Shown here piece after piece: positions 27,438 to 35,146 of a stretch of DNA of 64,000 nt. The notes beneath the pieces were generated by a model, which worked only from the letters and a program-made list of their open reading frames with translations, searched no databases and had not been told where the DNA came from. This DNA is from an uncultured Collinsella sp. (GTDB lineage Bacteria > Actinomycetota > Coriobacteriia > Coriobacteriales > Coriobacteriaceae). Positions within the stretch are counted from its first letter, which is position 1; each line of letters begins with the position of its first letter. The position numbers and the translations under genes are program-made. Location of the stretch: the NCBI GenBank assembly GCA_900541195.1, contig UQIY01000001.1, positions 44,863 through 108,862 of the forward strand, written 5' to 3'.

Positions 27438-28001
27438 ATGGTTCCATCGCAGCATTCCGTGCTAAAGGGTGCGTTTGAGTGGATCGCGGTCGTCGCGATC
27501 GCACTGGTCGCCACCTTCCTGATTCGCTCGTTTGTGGTCGAACCCTTTGTGGTGCCCACCGGCTCCATGGAGTCCACGATCGAGATCGGCGACCAGATCC
27601 TGGCGCAAAAGGTGAGCCTTGAGCTCGGCCAGCCCGTCAACCAAGGCGATATCGTGGTGTTCCATAACCCCGATGGCACCTCCGAGCACGATGTTCTCGT
27701 CAAGCGTGTTATTGCCACGGCCGGCCAGAAAGTCGACCTTCAGGACGGCAAGGTGGTCGTTGACGGCCAAGCACTCGACGAGGACTACACGACCGGCATG
27801 AGCTGGCCGCTTTCGGTCCAAGCTCCCGGCGCTCAGGTAAGCTATCCCTACACCGTCCCCGACGGGTGCGTGTGGGTGATGGGCGACAACCGCGAAAACT
27901 CTGCCGACTCGCGCTACTTTGGTCCCGTTGATCGCTCTGATTTGATCGCCGTGGCGCTTGTGCGCTACTGGCCGCTCAACCGCATCGGCACTATCGACTA
28001 A
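27438..28001 (+). CDS. lepB: signal peptidase I
   Basis: Membrane protease that removes Sec signal peptides. The ATG at 27438 uses the GAGGAG at the end of trmD as its ribosome site. The 187-residue product has one N-terminal transmembrane helix (WIAVVAIALVATFLIRSFVV), the catalytic Ser in PTGSMESTI near residue 44, the Lys in VLVKRVIA near residue 85, and GDNRENSADSRYFGPV near the end. It presumably processes the secreted protein encoded at 35147 among others. Confidence 0.95.
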   Translation: MVPSQHSVLKGAFEWIAVVAIALVATFLIRSFVVEPFVVPTGSMESTIEIGDQILAQKVSLELGQPVNQGDIVVFHNPDGTSEHDVLVKRVIATAGQKVDLQDGKVVVDGQALDEDYTTGMSWPLSVQAPGAQVSYPYTVPDGCVWVMGDNRENSADSRYFGPVDRSDLIAVALVRYWPLNRIGTID

Positions 28002-28060
28002 AAACCGCTATAGTACAGTACCTAACCGTGTAATCGTTTCGACGAGGGGATATTAGAGGC

Positions 28061-28972
28061 ATGAACGCTTCATTGCTTTCCTTCCAAGACATCATCCTGC
28101 GCCTCCAGCAGTACTGGGGCGAGCAGGGCTGCGTCATTATGCAGCCCTATGACTCCGAGGTCGGCGCCGGTACCTTCCATACCGCGACCACGCTGCGCTC
28201 GCTCGGTCCCGCCGAGTGGCGCACCTGCTATGCGCAGCCTTGCCGCCGTCCCGCCGACGGCCGCTACGGCGAGAACCCCAACCGCATGCAGCACTACTAT
28301 CAGTTCCAGGTGCTCATCAAGCCCTCACCGGTCAACGCCCAGGAGCTCTACCTGGGGTCTCTTGCCGCCATTGGCCTGGACCCCAACGACCATGACGTCC
28401 GCTTTGTCGAGGACGACTGGGAGAGCCCGACGCTCGGCGCCTGGGGCCTTGGCTGGGAGGTCTGGCTCAACGGCATGGAGGTCACGCAGTTTACGTACTT
28501 CCAGCAGGTAGGCGGCATCGAGGTCGACCCTGTGCCCGTCGAGATCACCTATGGCCTGGAGCGCATTGCCATGTATGCGCAGGGCGTCAACTCCGTCTAC
28601 GACTTGGTGTGGAGCTACCTGCCCGACGGCACGCCCATGACCTATGGCGACGTGTTCCTCGAGAACGAGCGCGAGTTCAGTGCCTATAACTTTGAGGTCG
28701 CCAACGTCGAGATGATGCGTCAGAAGTTTGACGACTACGAGGCCGAGTGCCATTCCTGCCTGGAGCGCAAGCTGCCGCTGCCCGCATACGACTGCGTCAT
28801 GAAGTGCAGCCATGCCTTCAACCTGCTCGATGCTCGCGGTGCGCTGTCCGCGGTCGAGCGTGCTAACTACATCTTGCGCGTCCGCGCCGTCGCCAAGGCG
28901 TGCTGCGAGGCCTATATGGCCGAGGTCGCTGGAGTCAACGAGAATGCCGACCAGGAAGGCGAGGTGGCGTAA
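28061..28972 (+). CDS. glyQ: glycyl-tRNA synthetase alpha subunit
   Basis: Catalytic subunit of the heterotetrameric glycyl-tRNA synthetase. The 303-residue protein has the conserved [28 protein letters not shown] and [19 protein letters not shown]. It ends 3 bases before glyS. A TATAGT at 28009-28014 may be a -10 box, but no T-box fits in the 59-base upstream gap. Confidence 0.97.
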   Translation: MNASLLSFQDIILRLQQYWGEQGCVIMQPYDSEVGAGTFHTATTLRSLGPAEWRTCYAQPCRRPADGRYGENPNRMQHYYQFQVLIKPSPVNAQELYLGSLAAIGLDPNDHDVRFVEDDWESPTLGAWGLGWEVWLNGMEVTQFTYFQQVGGIEVDPVPVEITYGLERIAMYAQGVNSVYDLVWSYLPDGTPMTYGDVFLENEREFSAYNFEVANVEMMRQKFDDYEAECHSCLERKLPLPAYDCVMKCSHAFNLLDARGALSAVERANYILRVRAVAKACCEAYMAEVAGVNENADQEGEVA

Positions 28973-28975
28973 GCC

Positions 28976-31072
28976 ATGGCAGACGCTAAGGATTTCCTGT
29001 TTGAGATCGGTACGGAGGAAATGCCCTCTGCACCGCTGAACAATGCCGTCAAGCAGCTTGGCACCATGATTGCCAAGGGCCTCGACGAGGCCGGTCTGGC
29101 CCATGGCGAGGTCCGTGTGATCTCGAGCCCGCGTCGTCTGGCTGCGCTCGTGGCCAACGTCGCCACCGCGACCGATGAGGTCCATGAGGTCAAACGCGGT
29201 CCCGCGGTAAACATTGCCTTTGATGCCGACGGCAACGCCACCAAGGCCGCTCAGGGCTTCGCCCGCAAGTGCGGTGTGTCTGCCGAGGACCTGGTCCGTC
29301 GCGAGGACACCGACGGTCGCGAGTATGTGTTCGCCGAGAAGAACATTCCCTCTGCACCGGCTACGCCGATTCTGACCGCTCTGTGCGAGAAGACCATCGC
29401 CGGCTTGCAGTGGCCCAACTACCGCAGCCAGCGCTGGGGCCACGAGCACGCTACGTTTGTTCGTCCGGTCCGTTGGATCTGCTGCCTTTTGGGTGAGGAC
29501 GTTGTGCCTGTGTCGTTTGCCGACGTGACGAGTGGCAACACCACGCGTGGTCATCGCGTACTTGGCCCCGGTGACCATGTGGTCGCCAGCCCCGCCGTCT
29601 ACGAGCAGGTGCTCGAGGACGCCGGCGTGCTCTCTGCCGAGCGTCGTCGTGAGGCCATCCTTGCCGGTATCGCCGAGGTCGAGGCCGCTCGCCCCGGCTG
29701 TCATGTTGACACGCCCAAAAAGGTCTTTGAGGAGGTCATCAACCTCTGCGAGTGGCCGACGGTGCTTGTCGGTACCTTCGACGAGGAGTTCCTCAAGGTC
29801 CCGCACGAGATCATCTGCGAGTCCATGCTCACCAACCAGCGCTACTTCCCGATCTATGACGGCGAGGGCAAGCTCACGCGTGAGTTCGTGGTCGTTTCCA
29901 ACAGCAAGCCCGAGAACGCCGAGCGCGTGATCGACGGCAACGAGCGCGTCGTGCGCGCCCGTCTGGACGACGCAAAGTTCTTCTACGAGGAGGACCTGAA
30001 GATCTCCCTCGATGAGTTCCGTGAGCGTCTGGCCAAGGTTGCCTTCCAGGAGAAGCTCGGTAGCGTGCTCGCCAAGTCCGAGCGCATCGAGCAGCTCGCG
30101 CTTGCTATCGCCCGCGAGGCTCACCTGGGCGCCCATCTTGCCGCCGACGCTGCTCGCGCCGCGCACCTGTGCAAGGCAGACCTGGTGTCCAACGCCGTCG
30201 TCGAGTTCACGAGCCAGCAGGGCGTGATGGGCGGTTATTACGCGACCGCGATGGGGGAGAACGACGAGGTCGCTCATGCTATTCGCGATCACTATCGTCC
30301 TCGCTTTGCCGGTGACGAGCTGCCCGAGGGCACCGCTGGCTGCATCGTGGCCTGCGCCGACAAGCTCGATACCATTGCCGGTATCTTTGCCATCGGCGAG
30401 CCTCCGACCGGCTCCTCCGACCCGTACGCGCTGCGTCGCGCCGCCATCGGCATCATCAACATCCTGCGCGATCGCCTGCCGATTGACCCCACGTCGCTCA
30501 TCGACTTCGCCCTTGAGCTCTATAGCGAGCAGGGTATCGAGTTCGATGCCGCCGAGGTCGCCCAGCAGGTTCGTGACTTCTTCCACGGCCGCCTGGTGAG
30601 CATGGCCCGCGACGAGAAGATTCCGGCCGATACCGTCGCCGCCGTCTCCGCGGTGCACATCATTGCCCCGTCCGTCTTCTTCGCCCGCTGTGCCGCGCTC
30701 GACGAGGCCCGCAAGAACGATGCCGAGACCTTCGACAACCTGGCTACCGCCTATGCCCGTGCCGCTCACATCTCCAAGCCCGAGCTGGGTGCGGAGTACG
30801 ACCGCAGCCTGATGGGCGAGGTCGAGCTCGCGCTCGCCGACGCCTCCGAGGCTGCTCAGACCGCTGTCGATGATGCCCTTGCTGCCGAGGATTACCCGGC
30901 CGCATTTGCCGCCCTTGCAGCTCTGCGTGCCCCCATCGACCGCTTCTTCGACGAGGTTATGGTCATGGACAAGGACGAGCAGCTTCGCGATAATCGCCTT
31001 AAGCTGCTCAACCGCTTCGAGGCCGTTTTCTCCGGCATCGCCAACATCGGTGAGCTTGCCCGCAAAAAGTAA
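28976..31072 (+). CDS. glyS: glycyl-tRNA synthetase beta subunit
   Basis: tRNA-binding subunit of the alpha2beta2 enzyme. The 698-residue protein opens FLFEIGTEEMPSAPLNNAVK and has HATFVRPVRWICCL, the HD-like domain with GVMGGYYATAMGE, and a C-terminal anticodon-binding region (FFDEVMVMDKDEQLRDNRL). Length is typical. Cotranscribed with glyQ. Confidence 0.97.
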   Translation: MADAKDFLFEIGTEEMPSAPLNNAVKQLGTMIAKGLDEAGLAHGEVRVISSPRRLAALVANVATATDEVHEVKRGPAVNIAFDADGNATKAAQGFARKCGVSAEDLVRREDTDGREYVFAEKNIPSAPATPILTALCEKTIAGLQWPNYRSQRWGHEHATFVRPVRWICCLLGEDVVPVSFADVTSGNTTRGHRVLGPGDHVVASPAVYEQVLEDAGVLSAERRREAILAGIAEVEAARPGCHVDTPKKVFEEVINLCEWPTVLVGTFDEEFLKVPHEIICESMLTNQRYFPIYDGEGKLTREFVVVSNSKPENAERVIDGNERVVRARLDDAKFFYEEDLKISLDEFRERLAKVAFQEKLGSVLAKSERIEQLALAIAREAHLGAHLAADAARAAHLCKADLVSNAVVEFTSQQGVMGGYYATAMGENDEVAHAIRDHYRPRFAGDELPEGTAGCIVACADKLDTIAGIFAIGEPPTGSSDPYALRRAAIGIINILRDRLPIDPTSLIDFALELYSEQGIEFDAAEVAQQVRDFFHGRLVSMARDEKIPADTVAAVSAVHIIAPSVFFARCAALDEARKNDAETFDNLATAYARAAHISKPELGAEYDRSLMGEVELALADASEAAQTAVDDALAAEDYPAAFAALAALRAPIDRFFDEVMVMDKDEQLRDNRLKLLNRFEAVFSGIANIGELARKK

Positions 31073-31106
31073 GCCAGCCTGCGCGTAAGCGCAAAAGGAG
31101 CCCCGC

Positions 31107-31982
31107 ATGGATTGCCCGGTCACCGCTCGTCCCACCGTTATCGTTATCTCCGACTCGCTCGGTGATACCGCTTGTGAGGTGGTGCTTGCGGCGTCCGGGC
31201 AATTTGATGAAGGGGCTTTTCGTTTGTTGCGCCTGCCCAAGGTGAACTCGGTGGAGCAGGTCAAGTCGTTTGTGGGCCCGCGCGTTGATGCGGACCATCG
31301 CGATATTGCCGTGTTCCACACCATTGTCGATCCGGCGCTTCGCGCCCGCGTACTCGATTACCTGGGCATGCTGCATATTCGTTCGGTTGACCTGATCGGC
31401 CCAGCGCTCGCCGTGCTGTCGTCGCTCATCGGTGTGCCGCCCAAGGGCGTCGCGGGCGTGATTCACAAGACCGATGGCCGCTATTTCCATCGCATCGAGG
31501 CCATGGAGTATTTTGTTGAGCACGATGATGGACGTGGCTGCGACGACCTTTCGGGGGCAGATATCGTGCTGCTGGGCGTATCATGCACGTCCAAGACGCC
31601 GCTGTCGATGTATTTGGCCTATCAGGGTTACAAGGTTGCCAATGTTCCGTTGGCCCATGGCATGGAGCCGCCGAAGTCGATTTACAAGGTCGACCCGATG
31701 CGGTTGTTTGGTCTGATTTCGACTGTCGATGTGATCTCTGAGATACGCGATAGCCGCTTGGGCGATGACTACGCCCGTGCCGTCGCCGGCTCCTATGCCG
31801 AGCCCGAGAGCGTGTGCAGCGAGCTCGAGGAAGCCCGTGCCCTCATGAAGCGCCTGGGCTGCTTTGTGGTGCGTACCGACGGCAAGGCGATCGAGGAGAG
31901 CGCCTCCGAGATCATCGGTCATTTGATGGAAATCCAAGAAGCCCGTGCCCGCCGCGCCGCCCGCCGAGGTCAGCAAAGCTAA
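31107..31982 (+). CDS. ppsR: pyruvate, phosphate dikinase regulatory protein (bifunctional kinase/pyrophosphorylase)
   Basis: DUF299 family: inactivates PPDK by ADP-dependent phosphorylation of an active-site Thr and reactivates it by phosphate-dependent removal. The 291-residue protein begins with VIVISDSLGDTACEVVLAA and contains the P-loop-like GVSCTSKTPLSMYLA and a DPMRLFGLI segment near residue 195. Its likely target ppdK follows 298 bases downstream, which supports PPDK rather than PEP synthase as substrate. The stop overlaps the start of a CTCATTGGGG sequence also found by the RAYT element. Confidence 0.93.
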   Translation: MDCPVTARPTVIVISDSLGDTACEVVLAASGQFDEGAFRLLRLPKVNSVEQVKSFVGPRVDADHRDIAVFHTIVDPALRARVLDYLGMLHIRSVDLIGPALAVLSSLIGVPPKGVAGVIHKTDGRYFHRIEAMEYFVEHDDGRGCDDLSGADIVLLGVSCTSKTPLSMYLAYQGYKVANVPLAHGMEPPKSIYKVDPMRLFGLISTVDVISEIRDSRLGDDYARAVAGSYAEPESVCSELEEARALMKRLGCFVVRTDGKAIEESASEIIGHLMEIQEARARRAARRGQQS

Positions 31983-32043
31983 CTCATTGGGGTAGCTAAA
32001 AATTCACCGGCCTTAAAATACTATCTAAAAATAATGCACGATA

Positions 32044-32160
32044 TTGGTAAAGCGATTTAGCAAAGAACTTGCATTTGACCTGCAATTTTCTTGCAGTGGT
32101 ATCTTCATAAGGTAACCACCTTTACCTACCGTTTACCGCCGCATTTATCACGTTTACCAA
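32044..32160. promoter_or_regulatory. ppdK upstream region with phased TTTACC repeats
   Basis: The 298-base gap between ppsR and ppdK holds TTTACC at 32121-32126, 32132-32137 and 32153-32158, spaced 11 and 21 bases, that is one and two helical turns. TTTACCAA at 32153-32160 recurs inverted at 32044-32051. Between them is a palindrome, CTGCAA-N5-TTGCAG (32080-32096), that overlaps a possible -35 TTGACC (32075-32080) with a poor -10 TATCTT at 32100-32105. Operator function is inferred from spacing only. Confidence 0.35.
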
Positions 32161-32280
32161 ACCCCTCGCCCTCTACGCAAGCCCGCTCAACGTCCGCCGT
32201 ATAGTTCCCTCACGGCCCGCATCCGGCGGGTCGATTCGTCACCACGGTCGTGCGCGAGAGCGCATGGAAGGGGAAGTATC

Positions 32281-35031
32281 GTGAGCGATTGCAAGAGGGT
32301 TTACCGTTTTGGAACCGACGCCCAGGGCACCTGTGTCACTGAGGGAGACAAGTCCATGAACTTTGTGCTTGGCGGCAAGGGCGCAAACCTTGCCGAGATG
32401 AGCCGCATCGGCCTGCCGGTTCCCGGTGGCTTTACCATTACCTGCCAGACCTGTGTCGAGTACTCCGGTGCCGGCAACCTCTGGCCCGAAGGCGCACTTG
32501 ATGAGATCGTTGCCGCCGAGGCCGACCTCGAGGCTCGCTGCGGCAAGAAGCTCGGCGACGCCTCCGATCCGCTGCTCGTGTCGGTTCGCTCGGGCGCTCC
32601 GTTCTCCATGCCCGGCATGATGGACACGGTCCTCAACTTGGGCCTCAACGACGATTCTGTCCAGGGTCTCATCGCCCAGACGCAAAACCCGCGTTTTGCC
32701 TGGGATAGCTACCGCCGCTTTATCCAGATGTTCTCCAACGTCGTTATGGGTGTTGACGCCGACCTGTTCGAGAACGCCCTGACTCAGGCCCGCCTGGTCG
32801 CCGGCGTTCGTGTCGATTCCGAGCTTTCGGCCGAAGACCTGCAGGAGCTCGTCGAGACCTTTAAGAGCATCTTCTCCGACAACGTCGAGGCCGCCCTGTA
32901 TCCCGAGCTCGACGTTGCCGACGGCAAGCCCGTCTTCCCGCATAATCCGGAGCTCCAGCTGCGCCTTGCCATCCAGGCCGTCTTTGGCAGCTGGATGAAC
33001 GAGCGCGCCTGCATCTACCGCAAGCAGCATGGCATTTCCGACGAGCTCGGCACCGCCGTCAACGTGCAGGCCATGGCCTTTGGCAACAAGGGCGAGACCT
33101 CTGCGACCGGCGTCGCCTTTACGCGCAACCCGGCCGACGGCACCAAGGAGTTCTACGGTGACTTTTTGGTAAACGCCCAGGGCGAGGACGTCGTCGCCGG
33201 TATCCGCAACACCGAGCCCATCGCCGACCTCAAGACCACCCCGGGCCTCGAGTCCGCTGGTGAAGAGCTCGAGCGCGTGTTCCTGACGCTCGAGGACCAT
33301 TACCGCGATATGTGCGATATTGAGTTCACCATCGAGCAAGGCAAGCTCTGGATGCTCCAGACTCGCGTGGGCAAGCGCACCGCCACCGCCGCCCTGCGTA
33401 TCGCCATTGAAATGGTCGAGGAGGGCCTGATCACCCGCGAGGAGGCCGTGGCCCGTATCGATCCCGCCCAGCTCGACCAGCTTTTGCACCCGCAGTTTGA
33501 TGCCTCCAAGAAGTACGAGGCTCTGGCCAGCGGTCTTAACGCCAGTCCTGGTGCCGCCGTGGGCGAAGTCGTGTTCTCGAGCGATGATGCCGTCGCGCGC
33601 GCCAACGAGGGCCACAAGGTCATTTTGGTTCGCTGGGAGACCAACCCCGATGACCTGAAGGGCATGGTCGCCGCCGAGGGTATCCTGACCAGCCACGGTG
33701 GCAAGACGAGCCATGCCGCCGTTATCGCTCGCGGTATGGGTACGCCCTGCGTCTGCGGCGTTGAGCGCTTCCACATCGACGCCGCCGAGAAGGTTGTGCG
33801 CATCGAGGGTAGCGATCGTGTGCTGTACGAAGGCGATGTCATCTCCATCGACGGCACCCAGGGCATCGTCGTCGATGGCGCTGTCGATTTGGTCTCCGCC
33901 GAGCTCACCGGCGACCTGGACACCATCCTGTCCTGGGCCGACGAGATCCGTCTGGACGAGACCTGTGGCCACGCCAACCATGTGCGCGTCAACGCCGACA
34001 ATCCCGAGGATGCCGAGCTCGCCCTCGAGTTTGGTGCCGAGGCTATTGGCCTGTGCCGCACCGAGCACATGTTCCTGGGCGATCGTAAGAACATCATCCA
34101 GAGCTTTATCCTGTCCGATGATGAGGCCGTGAAGCAGCAGGCCCTGTCCGACCTGCTCAAGGTTCAGACCGAGGACTTCCTGGCAATGTTCAAGACCATG
34201 TCCGGTCGCGACGTAGTTGTTCGCCTGCTCGATCCGCCGCTTCATGAGTTCCTGGATAATCCTCGCGAGCTCGAGGTCGCCATCACCAAGAAGGAAGCCG
34301 CCGGCGCCAGCGAGGAAGAGCTTGCCGTCCTGCGTGCCCGCCTGCGTCGTATCGACGGCATGGTCGAGTCCAACCCGATGCTCGGCCTGCGCGGTGTGCG
34401 CCTGTCCGTTGTCTTTAGCGATCTGCCGCTCATGCAGGTTCGCGCCGTCGCCACGGCTGCCGCTCGCCTCATCAAGGAGGGCGTCGACCCGCGTCCAGAG
34501 ATCATGGTTCCGCTCGTCTCCATCACGGCGGAGCATGTCCAGACCCGCGAGGTCATCGAGCGCGTGATCGCCAAGGTTTCCGCCGAGGAGGGCGTCGAGC
34601 TCAATATTCCCGTGGGCACGATGCTCGAGCTGCCGCGTGCCTGCATGGTTGCCGACGAGATCGCGCAGCACGCCGACTTCTTCTGCTTTGGCACCAACGA
34701 CCTCACGCAGACGACCTTCGGCTTCTCTCGAGACGATGCCGAGGCCAAGTTCATCCCGCTGTACATGCACAAGAAGATCTTGAAGGACAACCCCTTCGAG
34801 ACCATCGACACGGCGGTACTCGAGCTGGTGCGTATGGCCGTCGAGAAGGGTCGCACCACCAACCCCGGTATGCACTTTGGCGTGTGCGGCGAGCACGGCG
34901 GCGACCCCAAGTCCATCAAGGGCCTGTTTAACGTGGCCGACGTGGACTACGTGTCCTGCTCGCCCTATCGCGTACCCCTCGCGCGCCTGGCTGCCGCTCA
35001 GGCCAAGCTCGAGGCCAGGCGCTCCGCTTAA
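32281..35031 (+). CDS. ppdK: pyruvate, phosphate dikinase
   Basis: Interconverts pyruvate, ATP and phosphate with PEP, AMP and pyrophosphate; in anaerobes it links glycolysis and gluconeogenesis. The GTG start at 32281 has AAGGGGAAG upstream. The 916-residue protein shows the ATP-grasp domain (GGKGANLAEMSRIGLPVP, VSVRSGAPFSMPGMMDTVLN), the swivelling domain with the phosphohistidine motif GGKTSHAAVIARG, where His478 is the carrier and Thr476 the probable target of the regulatory kinase, and the C-terminal PEP/pyruvate barrel with GLCRTEHMF, EIMVPLV, FFCFGTNDLTQTTFG and GVCGEHGGDP. A terminator follows. Confidence 0.97.
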   Translation: MSDCKRVYRFGTDAQGTCVTEGDKSMNFVLGGKGANLAEMSRIGLPVPGGFTITCQTCVEYSGAGNLWPEGALDEIVAAEADLEARCGKKLGDASDPLLVSVRSGAPFSMPGMMDTVLNLGLNDDSVQGLIAQTQNPRFAWDSYRRFIQMFSNVVMGVDADLFENALTQARLVAGVRVDSELSAEDLQELVETFKSIFSDNVEAALYPELDVADGKPVFPHNPELQLRLAIQAVFGSWMNERACIYRKQHGISDELGTAVNVQAMAFGNKGETSATGVAFTRNPADGTKEFYGDFLVNAQGEDVVAGIRNTEPIADLKTTPGLESAGEELERVFLTLEDHYRDMCDIEFTIEQGKLWMLQTRVGKRTATAALRIAIEMVEEGLITREEAVARIDPAQLDQLLHPQFDASKKYEALASGLNASPGAAVGEVVFSSDDAVARANEGHKVILVRWETNPDDLKGMVAAEGILTSHGGKTSHAAVIARGMGTPCVCGVERFHIDAAEKVVRIEGSDRVLYEGDVISIDGTQGIVVDGAVDLVSAELTGDLDTILSWADEIRLDETCGHANHVRVNADNPEDAELALEFGAEAIGLCRTEHMFLGDRKNIIQSFILSDDEAVKQQALSDLLKVQTEDFLAMFKTMSGRDVVVRLLDPPLHEFLDNPRELEVAITKKEAAGASEEELAVLRARLRRIDGMVESNPMLGLRGVRLSVVFSDLPLMQVRAVATAAARLIKEGVDPRPEIMVPLVSITAEHVQTREVIERVIAKVSAEEGVELNIPVGTMLELPRACMVADEIAQHADFFCFGTNDLTQTTFGFSRDDAEAKFIPLYMHKKILKDNPFETIDTAVLELVRMAVEKGRTTNPGMHFGVCGEHGGDPKSIKGLFNVADVDYVSCSPYRVPLARLAAAQAKLEARRSA

Positions 35032-35071
35032 CGGAGTCGCGTTCCATTTGCGCCTTTTAAGTTCCCCTTCG

Positions 35072-35106
35072 CGCCGTCGCGCCCCCTGTGGACGCGGCGG
35101 CGTTTT
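35072..35106 (+). terminator. terminator after ppdK
   Basis: Ten-base GC-rich arms 35072-35081 and 35093-35102, one G-U pair, 11-base loop, followed by TTTT. It separates ppdK from the secreted-protein gene. Confidence 0.7.
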
Positions 35107-35146
35107 ACGTTGGTTCAATACATTGGCAACTGACGGGAGGACTGCG

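Noticed and set aside
34877..35146. N-terminal extension of the aerolysin-like protein into ppdK
   Set aside because: It would overlap 155 bases of ppdK and cross the ppdK terminator; the ATG at 35147 has a strong ribosome site followed by a signal peptide.
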